A DNA stretch of 15,575 nt from CAXRGH01 sp964230195. Lineage in GTDB: Bacteria > Pseudomonadota > Gammaproteobacteria > Enterobacterales > Alteromonadaceae. The stretch is from contig CAXRGH010000035.1 of assembly GCA_964230195.1 (NCBI GenBank), forward strand, positions 1 to 15,575, read 5' to 3'. Numbering within the stretch: the stretch's first letter is position 1; each line of letters starts with the position of its first letter. Below the pieces are notes generated by a model. The model searched no databases. It saw only the letters and a list, made by a program, of their open reading frames with translations, and was not told the origin of the DNA. Shown here in pieces: positions 7,044 through 14,424 of this stretch. The translations under genes and the position numbers were made by a program.

Positions 7044-8126
7044 ATGGCACAAGAAATTAGTTCTATTAATCCTTTAGGTTGTGACGGATTCGAGTTTGTT
7101 GAGTATACCGCTGCAGACGATGCGGGCATTGAAGCCCTTAAACAATTGTTTTCGAATCTGGGTTTTGCTGAAGTAGCACAACATCGTTCTAAACGCGTTT
7201 GGCTGTTTAAGCAGGGTGATGTCAACTTTATTGTTAATGCAGAGCCAGCGTCACAAGCAGAGGACTTTGCACGTGAGCATGGGCCGAGTGTTTGTGGTAT
7301 GGCATTCCGTGTTGCTAATTCTCAGCAAGCTCTCGAGCACGCGTTGAATAATGGAGCCAAGCAGTTTGTTGGCAACCTTGGTGCGATGGAACTCAACATA
7401 CCTGCGGTTTACGGTATCGGTGAAAGTACCTTGTATTTTGTCGATCGATATGAAGATGAATCAATTTACGATATTGATTTCAAATTCTATCCTGATTGGA
7501 AACAAAAGATGGCTGACGCCGACGTTGGCTTAAACGTGCTTGATCACCTTACGCACAACGTGAAACGTGGAAATATGGCAGTGTGGGCTACCTTCTATGA
7601 GAAGATTGCAAACTTCAGAGAGATCCGCTATTTCGATATTGAAGGTAAGCTTACTGGTTTGGTGAGTAAAGCGATGACAGGCCCATGCGGAAAAATCCGT
7701 ATTCCAATCAATGAGTCTTCAGATGATAAGTCCCAAATTGAAGAGTTTATTCGTGAATACAATGGTGAGGGAATTCAGCACATTGCGTTATCGACAGACG
7801 ATATTTTTAAGACAGTCCGTACATTGAGGGAGCGCGGTATGGCGTTTATGCATACCCCCGATACGTATTACGAGAAAGTGGATGAACGCGTAGCAGGTCA
7901 CGGTGAAGACCTTGATGAGTTGAGAGAATTGAAAATCTTGGTTGATGGAGCGCCGGAAAAAGACGGTATTTTATTGCAAATTTTCACTGATACCGTGATT
8001 GGTCCAGTCTTTTTTGAAATTATTCAGCGCAAGGGCAATGAAGGTTTTGGGGAAGGTAACTTTAAAGCGTTATTCGAATCAATCGAAGAAGACCAAATTC
8101 GTCGTGGAGTATTGAACAATGCGTAA
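7044..8126 (+). CDS. hpd: 4-hydroxyphenylpyruvate dioxygenase
   Basis: Fe(II) dioxygenase that turns 4-hydroxyphenylpyruvate into homogentisate with loss of CO2. Two vicinal-oxygen-chelate halves are recognisable. The iron ligands are His168 (VLDHLTHNV), His246 (GEGIQHIALST) and Glu325 (GPVFFEIIQRKG). Length is 360 residues, typical for bacterial enzymes. AGGA is seven bases from the ATG. It is the first gene of a four-gene operon, and its last eight bases overlap the start of hmgA, indicating translational coupling. Regulation by TyrR is inferred from the upstream box. Confidence 0.97.
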   Translation: MAQEISSINPLGCDGFEFVEYTAADDAGIEALKQLFSNLGFAEVAQHRSKRVWLFKQGDVNFIVNAEPASQAEDFAREHGPSVCGMAFRVANSQQALEHALNNGAKQFVGNLGAMELNIPAVYGIGESTLYFVDRYEDESIYDIDFKFYPDWKQKMADADVGLNVLDHLTHNVKRGNMAVWATFYEKIANFREIRYFDIEGKLTGLVSKAMTGPCGKIRIPINESSDDKSQIEEFIREYNGEGIQHIALSTDDIFKTVRTLRERGMAFMHTPDTYYEKVDERVAGHGEDLDELRELKILVDGAPEKDGILLQIFTDTVIGPVFFEIIQRKGNEGFGEGNFKALFESIEEDQIRRGVLNNA

Positions 8127-9243
8127 GTGGATTAACTTTCCACGTTCGGAAGGTGTGACATCCAAGCAAGCCCATGCGGACTTTCCACCGCAAGGTGTGT
8201 TCGAGCGTGAAATGGGACGCAGTGGCTTTTTTGGGCCAGCAGCTCATTTCCATCACAAACATCCACCAACGGCATGGAGTGATTGGCAAGGTGAATTACG
8301 TCCTAGAGCCTTTGACCTCAATGCGTTGGAACGAGCAAACGGTGCTATCCCTTGGATGGTCAATTCAGTATTGCATAACGCTCATTGTCGTTTCCGAATG
8401 TGGCATTGCGACCATAACATGGAAGAATTGGTGGCAAATGCCGACGGTGATGACCTGTTATTTATCCATGCAGGCAGTGCCGACTTGTTTTGCGATTTTG
8501 GCCATCTCGCGGTTACCAAAGGTGATTACGTGTTGCTGCCTCGCAATACCATGTGGCGACTTGAACCTCATGAGCCCATGCAGATACTGATGATTGAGGC
8601 GACTAATGATAGCTATCAATTACCTGAAAAGGGCATGGTTGGAAATCACGCAGTATTTGATCCTGCGGTATTAGAGACGCCGAAAATCAATGAAAGCTTT
8701 ATTGCGCAGCAAGATGAAAACGAATGGAAAGTTGCGGTTAAAAGGCACAATCAAGTGTCCGTTATTACATATCCATTTAATCCGCTTGACGCGATTGGTT
8801 GGCACGGTGATTTGAGTGTTGTAAAGCTTAATTGGCGAGATATACGTCCGTTAATGAGTCATCGGTATCATCTGCCGCCATCGGCGCACACGACGTTTGT
8901 TGCTTCACGTTTTGTTGTATGCACTTTTGTGCCACGTCCAATTGAAAGCGACCCAGGTGCACTCAAAGTACCGTTTTATCATTGTAATTCTGACTATGAC
9001 GAAGTGCTCTTCTATCACGAGGGCGACTTTTTTAGTCGCGACAATATTGATGCTGGAATGGTGACTTTTCATCCTTGTGGCTTTGCGCATGGTCCGCACC
9101 CCAAGGCGTTCGAGAAAGCACAGACGGCGCCAAAAGTTTTCACTGACGAAGTTGCAGTGATGCTTGATACCAGAGACGCTCTAACCGTCAGCGATGAGGC
9201 TTCATCGGTAGAGAACACAGATTACGTAAACAGTTGGCGATGA
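8119..9243 (+). CDS. hmgA: Homogentisate 1,2-dioxygenase, short bacterial type
   Basis: Cupin-fold Fe(II) ring-cleaving dioxygenase converting homogentisate to maleylacetoacetate. The C-terminal active-site region shows FYHCNSDYDEVLFYHEGDF (His288, Glu295) and HPCGFAHGPHP (candidate His324), the family iron site. At 374 residues it is about 60 shorter than the human and Pseudomonas enzymes. The spacing from the first histidine to the glutamate is seven residues, against six in the human enzyme. Both traits fit the separate shorter HmgA lineage found in many marine bacteria. The sequence is rich in His and Trp near residues 40-56. GGAG lies nine bases before the ATG, inside hpd. Second gene of the operon, with fahA 20 bases downstream. 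Confidence 0.94.
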   Translation: MRKWINFPRSEGVTSKQAHADFPPQGVFEREMGRSGFFGPAAHFHHKHPPTAWSDWQGELRPRAFDLNALERANGAIPWMVNSVLHNAHCRFRMWHCDHNMEELVANADGDDLLFIHAGSADLFCDFGHLAVTKGDYVLLPRNTMWRLEPHEPMQILMIEATNDSYQLPEKGMVGNHAVFDPAVLETPKINESFIAQQDENEWKVAVKRHNQVSVITYPFNPLDAIGWHGDLSVVKLNWRDIRPLMSHRYHLPPSAHTTFVASRFVVCTFVPRPIESDPGALKVPFYHCNSDYDEVLFYHEGDFFSRDNIDAGMVTFHPCGFAHGPHPKAFEKAQTAPKVFTDEVAVMLDTRDALTVSDEASSVENTDYVNSWR

Positions 9244-9263
9244 GCCTTCTTTAGGATAGTTAG

Positions 9264-10274
9264 ATGAAATTAGCAACGTTAGATAATAACACACGGGACG
9301 GGCAATTGGTGGTCGTGAACCGTCAGTTAACTCACGCAGTGGCAGTACCTGAAATCGCCGTTACTCTCCAACAAGCAATCGATCATTGGAGTGACTGTAG
9401 TGAAGCATTAATGGATGTGTATCAACAACTCAACAATGGCAACTGTTCTGACGCAATAGTATTCGATCAGCAACAGTGTCTGTCGCCCTTACCACGAGCG
9501 TATCAATGGGCAGATGGTAGCGCATATGTGAATCACGTTGAGCTAGTCAGAAAAGCGCGAAACGCAGAGATGCCGCCATCATTTTGGACCGACCCTCTAA
9601 TGTACCAGGGTGGATCAGATGACTTTATCGGGCCTCGTCAGGATATCGAATTACCGAGTGATGACTGGGGTATTGATTTTGAGGGTGAAATTGCAGTCAT
9701 CACTGATGACGTTCCTATGTCTGTTTCAGCTGACGATGCTGGCGATCATATTAAACTTGTTATGCTAGTTAACGATGTGTCATTACGTGGGCTTATTCCA
9801 GAAGAACTTGCTAAAGGTTTTGGTTTCTTTCAATCAAAACCCGCATCAGCATTTTCTCCAGTCGCTGTCACGCCGGATGAGTTGGGTCAGCATTGGCGAG
9901 ATGAAAAACTCCACTTACCTTTGTTAAGCACATATAACGGTCAATTATTCGGTAAGCCACAAGCGGGTGAAGACATGACATTTAACTTTGCTAAATTAGT
10001 GTCTCATGCTGCTCGTAGTCGAAATCTTGGGGCGGGTGCAATTATCGGTTCGGGGACTGTTTCTAACAAACAAGGTACGGAGCACGGCTCCTCTATTGAG
10101 GAAGGGGGCGTAGGGTACTCGTGTATTGCTGAGCGCAGAATGATTGAGACTATCAATGATGGTAAACCATCAACTGCCTTTATGAAATTTAACGACACCA
10201 TAAAAATTGAAATGTTAGACGATGAGGGGATGAATATCTTTGGAACAATCGAACAGAAAGTTGTGAAGGCATAG
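9264..10274 (+). CDS. fahA: Fumarylacetoacetate hydrolase
   Basis: Cleaves fumarylacetoacetate to fumarate and acetoacetate, the last step of tyrosine degradation. The FAH-fold metal site is visible as DWGIDFEGEIAVI (Glu140, Glu142) and LVNDVSLRGLIP (Asp171), followed by the conserved LAKGFGFFQSKPASAFSPVA and, later, a Gly-rich stretch with GAGAIIGSGTVSN. Length is 336 residues, normal for the bacterial form and shorter than mammalian FAH (about 420). AGGAT precedes the ATG by seven bases. It precedes maiA by one base, so the operon order places the last enzyme before the isomerase. Confidence 0.95.
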   Translation: MKLATLDNNTRDGQLVVVNRQLTHAVAVPEIAVTLQQAIDHWSDCSEALMDVYQQLNNGNCSDAIVFDQQQCLSPLPRAYQWADGSAYVNHVELVRKARNAEMPPSFWTDPLMYQGGSDDFIGPRQDIELPSDDWGIDFEGEIAVITDDVPMSVSADDAGDHIKLVMLVNDVSLRGLIPEELAKGFGFFQSKPASAFSPVAVTPDELGQHWRDEKLHLPLLSTYNGQLFGKPQAGEDMTFNFAKLVSHAARSRNLGAGAIIGSGTVSNKQGTEHGSSIEEGGVGYSCIAERRMIETINDGKPSTAFMKFNDTIKIEMLDDEGMNIFGTIEQKVVKA

Positions 10275-10275
10275 C

Positions 10276-10917
10276 ATGATATTGTATGGCTATTGGCGCT
10301 CATCGGCGAGCTATCGTGTGCGGCTCGCCCTTCACTATAAAGGGATTGAGTTTGACTACCGTTCAGTACACTTAGTTAACAATGGCGGTGAACAACATAG
10401 TGAGGGTTTTAAACGATTGAATCCAGCGGGTCTAGTGCCATGTTTGGTCGATGGTGAGTTAACATTAAATCAATCATTAGCCATCATTGATTATCTTGAA
10501 TCCATCGACGCAGACAGTCCATCGCTACTGCCAGATGAGCCAAGGTTACGTGCTCGAATATTGGCTTTCGCTCATGATTTAGCCATGGATTTACAGCCCA
10601 TCACTAACCTGCGTATTCTGCAAGCCATCGATAATCCTGATCAGGGGATGAATGGTGACAAGTTAGCTTGGATTTCTCGGTGGGTACACGAAACGTTTGC
10701 TGCGCTCGAATTAAGAGTGTCAGAGCACGGTGGACTATTTTGCTTTGGTGACTCTTTCACCCTCGCTGATGTGTGTCTGCTGCCTCAATATTACAATGCT
10801 AAACGCTTTGGGGTGTCCATGAGGGCTTACCCCAAATTGATGTCAATCTGCGAATATGCCGTTTCACTACCTTTTGTTCAAAAGGCATATCCGGATAACC
10901 AACCCGACGCCCAATAG
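10276..10917 (+). CDS. maiA: Maleylacetoacetate isomerase (zeta-class glutathione transferase)
   Basis: Glutathione-dependent isomerase converting maleylacetoacetate to fumarylacetoacetate. The thioredoxin-like N-domain (about 1-80) opens MILYGYWRSSASYRVRLAL, and NPAGLVPCLVDGELTLNQSLAIIDYLES forms the glutathione site. The helical C-domain (about 85-205) includes GDSFTLADVCLLPQYYNA. The zeta-class SSC motif reads SSA (Ser9, Ser10, Ala11), a substitution I recall in other bacterial members. Length of 213 residues is standard. GAAGG lies six bases before the ATG, inside the end of fahA. It is the last gene of the operon, and its stop codon sits in the loop of a GC-rich hairpin. Confidence 0.94.
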   Translation: MILYGYWRSSASYRVRLALHYKGIEFDYRSVHLVNNGGEQHSEGFKRLNPAGLVPCLVDGELTLNQSLAIIDYLESIDADSPSLLPDEPRLRARILAFAHDLAMDLQPITNLRILQAIDNPDQGMNGDKLAWISRWVHETFAALELRVSEHGGLFCFGDSFTLADVCLLPQYYNAKRFGVSMRAYPKLMSICEYAVSLPFVQKAYPDNQPDAQ

Positions 10918-10928
10918 AGGGTGGCGGG
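10903..10928. terminator. GC-rich hairpin at the maiA 3' end, no T-tract
   Basis: CCCGACGCCC (10903-10912) pairs with GGGTGGCGGG (10919-10928), ten positions with one A-G mismatch and one G-T pair, around a six-base loop containing the maiA TAG. Neither strand has a T-run after it. It lies between the convergent ends of maiA and the Lrp-type gene. It may block 3' exonucleases or assist Rho-dependent termination rather than act as a classical terminator. Confidence 0.5.
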
Positions 10929-10947
10929 CTGCTTGAACACTATGAGT

Positions 10948-11406
10948 TTAAATGGGAAGTTCAGTCGTGTTTTTGACTTGCTTGAGTGCAAAAGTTGAAC
11001 TGATATGTTCAACAAACGGAAGGTGCGTCAAGGTTCCCTTGAGCAATAGTTCGTAGGATTCAATGCTTTCAACTACGACTTTTAACATGTAGTCCTTTTC
11101 TCCGCTTGTAGTATGGCATTCGACTATATGTTCGATATCTTGAACGGCAACTTCAAATTGGTTTAACGAGGATTCGTCATGACTTTTTAAGGTGACGTAA
11201 ATAAAAACGCTCACTCCAAGGTTAAGTTTTTTACCGTCAAGGATGGTAACCTTATTTTTTATGTAACCTTCGGATTCAAGGCGTTTTACTCGACGCCAGC
11301 AGGGCGTATGAGACAGTCCAACACGCTGGCTCAAGTCTGCCATAGATACGGTTGCGTCTTTTTGTAAGACCCTAAGGATTTCTTGGTCAAATTTGTCGAT
11401 TTTCAT
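10948..11406 (-). CDS. Lrp/AsnC-family amino-acid-responsive regulator
   Basis: DNA-binding regulator of the feast/famine (Lrp/AsnC) family. The N-terminal winged helix (about 1-60) shows MKIDKFDQEILRVLQKDA, then LSQRVGLSHTPCWRRVKRLE and GYIKNKVTIL. The C-terminal RAM ligand-binding domain (about 65-145) has VSVFIYVTLKSHD, VECHTTSGEKDYMLKVVV and LPFVEHISSTFALKQVK. It has 152 residues, a usual size. It is transcribed divergently from the amino-acid dehydrogenase with a 204-base shared upstream region, the common arrangement for a local Lrp-type activator. A good Shine-Dalgarno is lacking before the ATG. The ligand is unknown; a branched-chain or aromatic amino acid is likely from context. It is probably a local regulator, not global Lrp. 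Confidence 0.9.
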   Translation of the reverse strand: MKIDKFDQEILRVLQKDATVSMADLSQRVGLSHTPCWRRVKRLESEGYIKNKVTILDGKKLNLGVSVFIYVTLKSHDESSLNQFEVAVQDIEHIVECHTTSGEKDYMLKVVVESIESYELLLKGTLTHLPFVEHISSTFALKQVKNTTELPI

Positions 11407-11487
11407 TCAAATTGCTGTTGTTATTGTGCTATGAGCTTATGATTCCGTCTTAGTGTCCTCATTGCAACGGTTTTTTTAGAATAAATA

Positions 11488-11516
11488 TCCTGATTTGAAG
11501 AAGTATTTAGTATAAA
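11488..11516 (+). promoter_or_regulatory. Candidate promoter of the amino-acid dehydrogenase gene
   Basis: TATAAA at 11511-11516 is a good -10. The -35 at 17-base spacing, TCCTGA (11488-11493), is poor, suggesting activator dependence. The adjacent AT-rich TAGAATAAATATCCT (from 11478) partly resembles the Lrp consensus. The leader would be about 90 bases. Confidence 0.35.
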
Positions 11517-11610
11517 TGCGTTATCACTGTCAGGTAATTTAAAATATGAGTGATGATGAAAGTTTGATACTCAACGGAATATAGTGTTGATTAGTAGGAG
11601 AAATATTAAC

Positions 11611-12675
11611 ATGTCAGTTTTCAACAATCCGGCGTTTGATGAACATGAAAGTGTTCATTACTTTACTGACCAAACAACGGGACTTCGTGCCATTATTGCA
11701 GTACATAATACTCGCCTTGGCCCGGGGTTAGGGGGGTGCCGAATGTATCCGTATGCATCAAGCGAAGATGCGCTGACTGACGTGCTGCGGTTGGCAAAGG
11801 GGATGACGTACAAAGCCGCAATGGCCAACCTTCCGCTAGGCGGTGGTAAAGCGGTGATTATTGGTGATCCTAAAATACAAAAAACTGACGCAATGATGCG
11901 TGCGATGGGACAACGCGTGCAATTATTGAGGGGAGAATACATTACCGCAGAAGATTCTGGCATGAGTGTTCACGACTTGAATTTAATGGCTGAACAATGC
12001 GACTACGTTGGAGGGCATTTTGCACACTTTAATTATTTAGGTGAGCCTGCAGATGGGAATCCAGCACCGGCAACCGCGTATGGTGTATTTGTTGGATTAA
12101 AAGAGGCGGTGGCGTATCAATTGAAAAAGCCTCTGGAGCAATTACATGTTGCTATTCAAGGGATGGGACATGTCGGCTTTCGTCTTGCAAAGTTACTGTC
12201 AGAGGCTGGGACAAGACTAACTGTGACCGATATCGATACAGAGTTATCACAGCGCGCGGCGAAAGCATTCAATGCAACGGTCGTTGACGTTGATGATATC
12301 TATGACGTGAAAGCTGATGTATTCGCGCCTTGTGCGCTCGGTGCAATCATAAATGACAGCACAATTGAGCGGTTACAATGCAAAGTGATTGCGGGTGCTG
12401 CGAATAATCAGTTGGAGGAAGAGCGTCACGGGCGTATTTTGAAACAAAAAGGCATTGCTTATGCGCCGGACTATATATTAAACGCTGGTGGCATTATTGA
12501 TATTCATCATCAACGAATCGAAAGTTCGCCCGAAAAGTTGAAACAGCACCTTGAGTCAATTGGAAATACTGTTGTGCAAGTTTTACAACGAGCAGATACT
12601 AATAATCTTCCCACGAACTTGGTAGCGAATGCGATGGCAGAAGAACGGTTTCAGCAATGTGGGGCATCAAGCTAA
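11611..12675 (+). CDS. ldh: Leucine/phenylalanine-type NAD-dependent amino-acid dehydrogenase
   Basis: Oxidative deaminase of the Glu/Leu/Phe/Val dehydrogenase family, converting an amino acid to its 2-oxo acid with NAD and releasing ammonia. The N-terminal catalytic domain shows HNTRLGPGLGGCRMYPYAS, GMTYK (Lys68), LPLGGGKAVIIGDP (Lys80) and GEYITAEDSGMSV (Asp115), with the lysines placed as in leucine dehydrogenase. The Rossmann domain has AIQGMGHVG (184-189) and later CALGAIIND and GAANNQLE. The ATG at 11611 is preceded by TAGGAG and matches the family start; a GTG at 11584 is less likely. It has 354 residues, close to the usual 364. Substrate is not decided by sequence: leucine is the default, but the aromatic-catabolism setting leaves phenylalanine or tyrosine possible. 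No clear terminator follows. Confidence 0.9.
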   Translation: MSVFNNPAFDEHESVHYFTDQTTGLRAIIAVHNTRLGPGLGGCRMYPYASSEDALTDVLRLAKGMTYKAAMANLPLGGGKAVIIGDPKIQKTDAMMRAMGQRVQLLRGEYITAEDSGMSVHDLNLMAEQCDYVGGHFAHFNYLGEPADGNPAPATAYGVFVGLKEAVAYQLKKPLEQLHVAIQGMGHVGFRLAKLLSEAGTRLTVTDIDTELSQRAAKAFNATVVDVDDIYDVKADVFAPCALGAIINDSTIERLQCKVIAGAANNQLEEERHGRILKQKGIAYAPDYILNAGGIIDIHHQRIESSPEKLKQHLESIGNTVVQVLQRADTNNLPTNLVANAMAEERFQQCGASS

Positions 12676-12735
12676 CCCTAGGCGGTGGTTTGTTTAATTA
12701 TTGATCAGGTAGGACTGCAAGGAAGGCTTTTGAGG

Positions 12736-12764
12736 TTGCATCTACTTAGGGCATGAGTGATAAT
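12736..12764 (+). promoter_or_regulatory. Sigma-70 promoter of the 4.5S RNA gene
   Basis: TTGCAT (12736-12741), exactly 17 bases and GATAAT (12759-12764) form a strong sigma-70 promoter. Transcription would begin near 12771, giving a leader of about 27 bases before the mature RNA. E. coli ffs also has a short leader that is removed by RNase P. The leader begins with a perfect six-pair hairpin, GTTGAT (12771-12776) with ATCAAC (12781-12786). Confidence 0.75.
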
Positions 12765-12797
12765 GCCCGGGTTGATAGTGATCAACGTCATTTCTAT

Positions 12798-12911
12798 GGT
12801 GACCCCGTTGGTCCTCTCGCAATGATACTTTGTGGACTCGGTCAGGCCCGGAAGGGAGCAGCCGCAGCAAACGACTCATGTGCCGAGATGTGGCTGATGG
12901 GGTTGCCACCC
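12798..12911 (+). ncRNA. ffs: 4.5S RNA of the bacterial signal recognition particle
   Basis: Small stable RNA that binds Ffh to form the SRP, which targets inner-membrane proteins to FtsY and the translocon. The diagnostic core GGTCAGGCCCGGAAGGGAGC at 12840-12859, with the GGAA tetraloop at 12850-12853, is followed by AGCC and, on the descending arm, GTGCCGAGATGTGGCTG. The ends pair as GGTG/CACC and CCCC/GGGG around a small internal loop. Taking 12798 as the first mature base and CCACCC as the 3' end gives 114 bases, equal to the E. coli RNA. Ends are judged by alignment from memory and may move by a base or two. A T-run terminator is not obvious downstream; CTGCTTTTATG near 12930 is weak. 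Confidence 0.95.
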
Positions 12912-12935
12912 AAACCTGTGTACCTTCAACTGCTT

Positions 12936-13208
12936 TTATGAGATTGCTTGATTTTTGTGCTCCTCAAGAAACTTCACTGCTTTGTGTACGGCTGTCTTTA
13001 CTTGAAGCATCATGTGATGTTTTTCGCTGGTTGTTTGATAGAAAGCCAGATCAACATCGTGTCTGATGTAACGTGGGGGAAGTTGATTGAGAATTAAACA
13101 GATCAGGTCGGCAATGTAGTCACTGGCATAATCTTCCGAATTAAAATTGTTCAACTCTTCCATTACCAAGTGTTCATATACATTATGAATATCTGCATCA
13201 AATTTCAT
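12936..13208 (-). CDS. ComFB-family small protein
   Basis: A 90-residue protein of the late competence protein ComFB family. The signature is seen as MKFDADIHNVYEHLVMEELN at the start, then DYIADLICLILNQLPPRYIRHDVDLAFY in the middle, and a C-terminal helix. The LPPRYIRHDVDLAFY block is the most conserved part of the family. ComFB was named from a Bacillus competence operon where its function is unclear; homologues in cyanobacteria have been reported as cyclic di-nucleotide receptors, so a signalling role is possible here but not shown. There is no signal peptide or membrane helix. AGGA lies five bases before the ATG. It is convergent with ffs and divergent from kynA, so it is probably transcribed alone. 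Confidence 0.85.
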   Translation of the reverse strand: MKFDADIHNVYEHLVMEELNNFNSEDYASDYIADLICLILNQLPPRYIRHDVDLAFYQTTSEKHHMMLQVKTAVHKAVKFLEEHKNQAIS

Positions 13209-13216
13209 GATAATCC

Positions 13217-13245
13217 TTACAATAAAATATCTACTGTTTTAAAGT
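13217..13245 (+). promoter_or_regulatory. Possible kynA promoter
   Basis: TTACAA (13217-13222), 17 bases and TAAAGT (13240-13245) form a weak sigma-70-like promoter. A five-pair palindrome, CTACT (13231-13235) with AGTAG (13243-13247), covers its -10, which could be a regulator site. Evidence is limited to these matches. Confidence 0.25.
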
Positions 13246-13270
13246 AGTGCAAAACTGTGTGTTTGTCAGG

Positions 13271-13298
13271 TGTTACGCAAGCTCCGCAACCTGTAACA
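13271..13298. repeat. Inverted repeat upstream of kynA
   Basis: TGTTAC (13271-13276) and GTAACA (13293-13298) are perfect inverted arms separated by 16 bases, ending 19 bases before the kynA ATG. It could be a regulator site or an mRNA hairpin near the ribosome site. The G-to-C spacing does not fit a TyrR box. Confidence 0.4.
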
Positions 13299-13317
13299 AG
13301 ATAACGAGAGAGAAGGT

Positions 13318-14412
13318 ATGAAAAAGAACATAGAGCCCGTTTATTACGGCGATTACTTGCAGTTAGAGAAAATACTATCAGCTCAGGCGTTAGAGAGTAC
13401 CAAGTATGGTGAAGCTGCTCATGACGAGACCTTGTTTATTATTGTGCATCAAGTCTATGAGCTTTGGTTTAAGCAAGTTTTGCATGAGCTGTCATCGGTT
13501 ATCGATATTTTTTCTCAATGCCAGGTCAAAGATCAAGAGTTGACGGTTGTTGTCCACCGACTGAAGCGCGTAACCACCATACAGCGCTTGATGAACGACC
13601 AAATATCAGTCATGGAAACCATGACACCTCAAGATTTTTTGTCGTTTCGCGATTATCTGGTTCCTGCCTCAGGTTTTCAGAGTATTCAATTTAAAATGTT
13701 AGAAATTGGCTTGGGTCTGAAATCCAAATATCGTATCGACTTTGACCAACAACAGTTTTATACACGGTTAAATAATGAAGATAGAGTGTTTCTGCAAGCC
13801 CTCGAATCCAAAACTAGCCTATTTGAGTTGGTTGAAGCTTGGCTAGAGCGTATGCCGGTACTCGAATTTGGCGAGTTTAAGTTCTGGGAATCCTATAAAC
13901 AAGCAACAGATAAGATGTTAGAAAACGACCGTGACATTATTGAAACCAACCCGACGCTAAGTTCGCAAGAAAAAGAGAAGGAGTTGAGTGATCTTTCAGG
14001 CACTGCGGCAAGTTTTGAGGCATTGTTTGACGAACAACAATACCGTCAAGTTCAAGAGCAAGGTAAATTTAGGCTGAGTCAGAAAGCATTACTATCAGCT
14101 TTGTTTATCCAACAATATTCAGAAGAGCCTTTATTCCACTTGCCTCACCAACTTATTACATTGTTAACCGAAATAGATGAAAATCTGACACTTTGGCGAT
14201 ATCGACACGCTATGATGGTTCAACGTATGTTGGGAACAAAAATTGGCACGGGTGGTTCTTCTGGCCATACCTATCTAAAACGCACCACTGAATCAAATCG
14301 GATATTTACTGATTTTTTTAGCATGGCAACGTTCCTATTGCCGAAATCAGCACTACCAGAATTGCCGACGGCAGTAAAGCAATCTTTAGATTTTCATTTT
14401 CATCAGGTTTAG
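13318..14412 (+). CDS. kynA: Tryptophan 2,3-dioxygenase
   Basis: Haem dioxygenase opening the indole ring of L-tryptophan to N-formylkynurenine, the first step of the kynurenine route. The N-terminal signature is HDETLFIIVHQVYELWFKQV with the distal His44. The C-terminal signature is RYRHAMMVQRMLG, with proximal haem ligand His297, followed by GTGGSSGHTYLKRT, which binds the substrate amino group. It has 364 residues, longer than the Xanthomonas type (about 300) and nearer the eukaryote-like and marine bacterial forms; the insertion is in the middle. GAGAGAAGG is close to the ATG. No kynurenine formamidase or kynureninase gene is adjacent, so later steps must be elsewhere. The ComFB gene is divergent. 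Confidence 0.95.
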   Translation: MKKNIEPVYYGDYLQLEKILSAQALESTKYGEAAHDETLFIIVHQVYELWFKQVLHELSSVIDIFSQCQVKDQELTVVVHRLKRVTTIQRLMNDQISVMETMTPQDFLSFRDYLVPASGFQSIQFKMLEIGLGLKSKYRIDFDQQQFYTRLNNEDRVFLQALESKTSLFELVEAWLERMPVLEFGEFKFWESYKQATDKMLENDRDIIETNPTLSSQEKEKELSDLSGTAASFEALFDEQQYRQVQEQGKFRLSQKALLSALFIQQYSEEPLFHLPHQLITLLTEIDENLTLWRYRHAMMVQRMLGTKIGTGGSSGHTYLKRTTESNRIFTDFFSMATFLLPKSALPELPTAVKQSLDFHFHQV

Positions 14413-14424
14413 TCGAGACATTGA

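Noticed and set aside
10276..10917. SSA for SSC in the MaiA active site as a sign of inactivity
   Set aside because: The two serines and the rest of the glutathione site are intact, and alanine at this place is, as far as I recall, found in other bacterial isomerases.
12753..13066. Two plus-strand ORFs of 62 and 78 codons
   Set aside because: They run across the 4.5S RNA gene, whose core sequence and pairing are unmistakable; no ribosome sites and no family resemblance.
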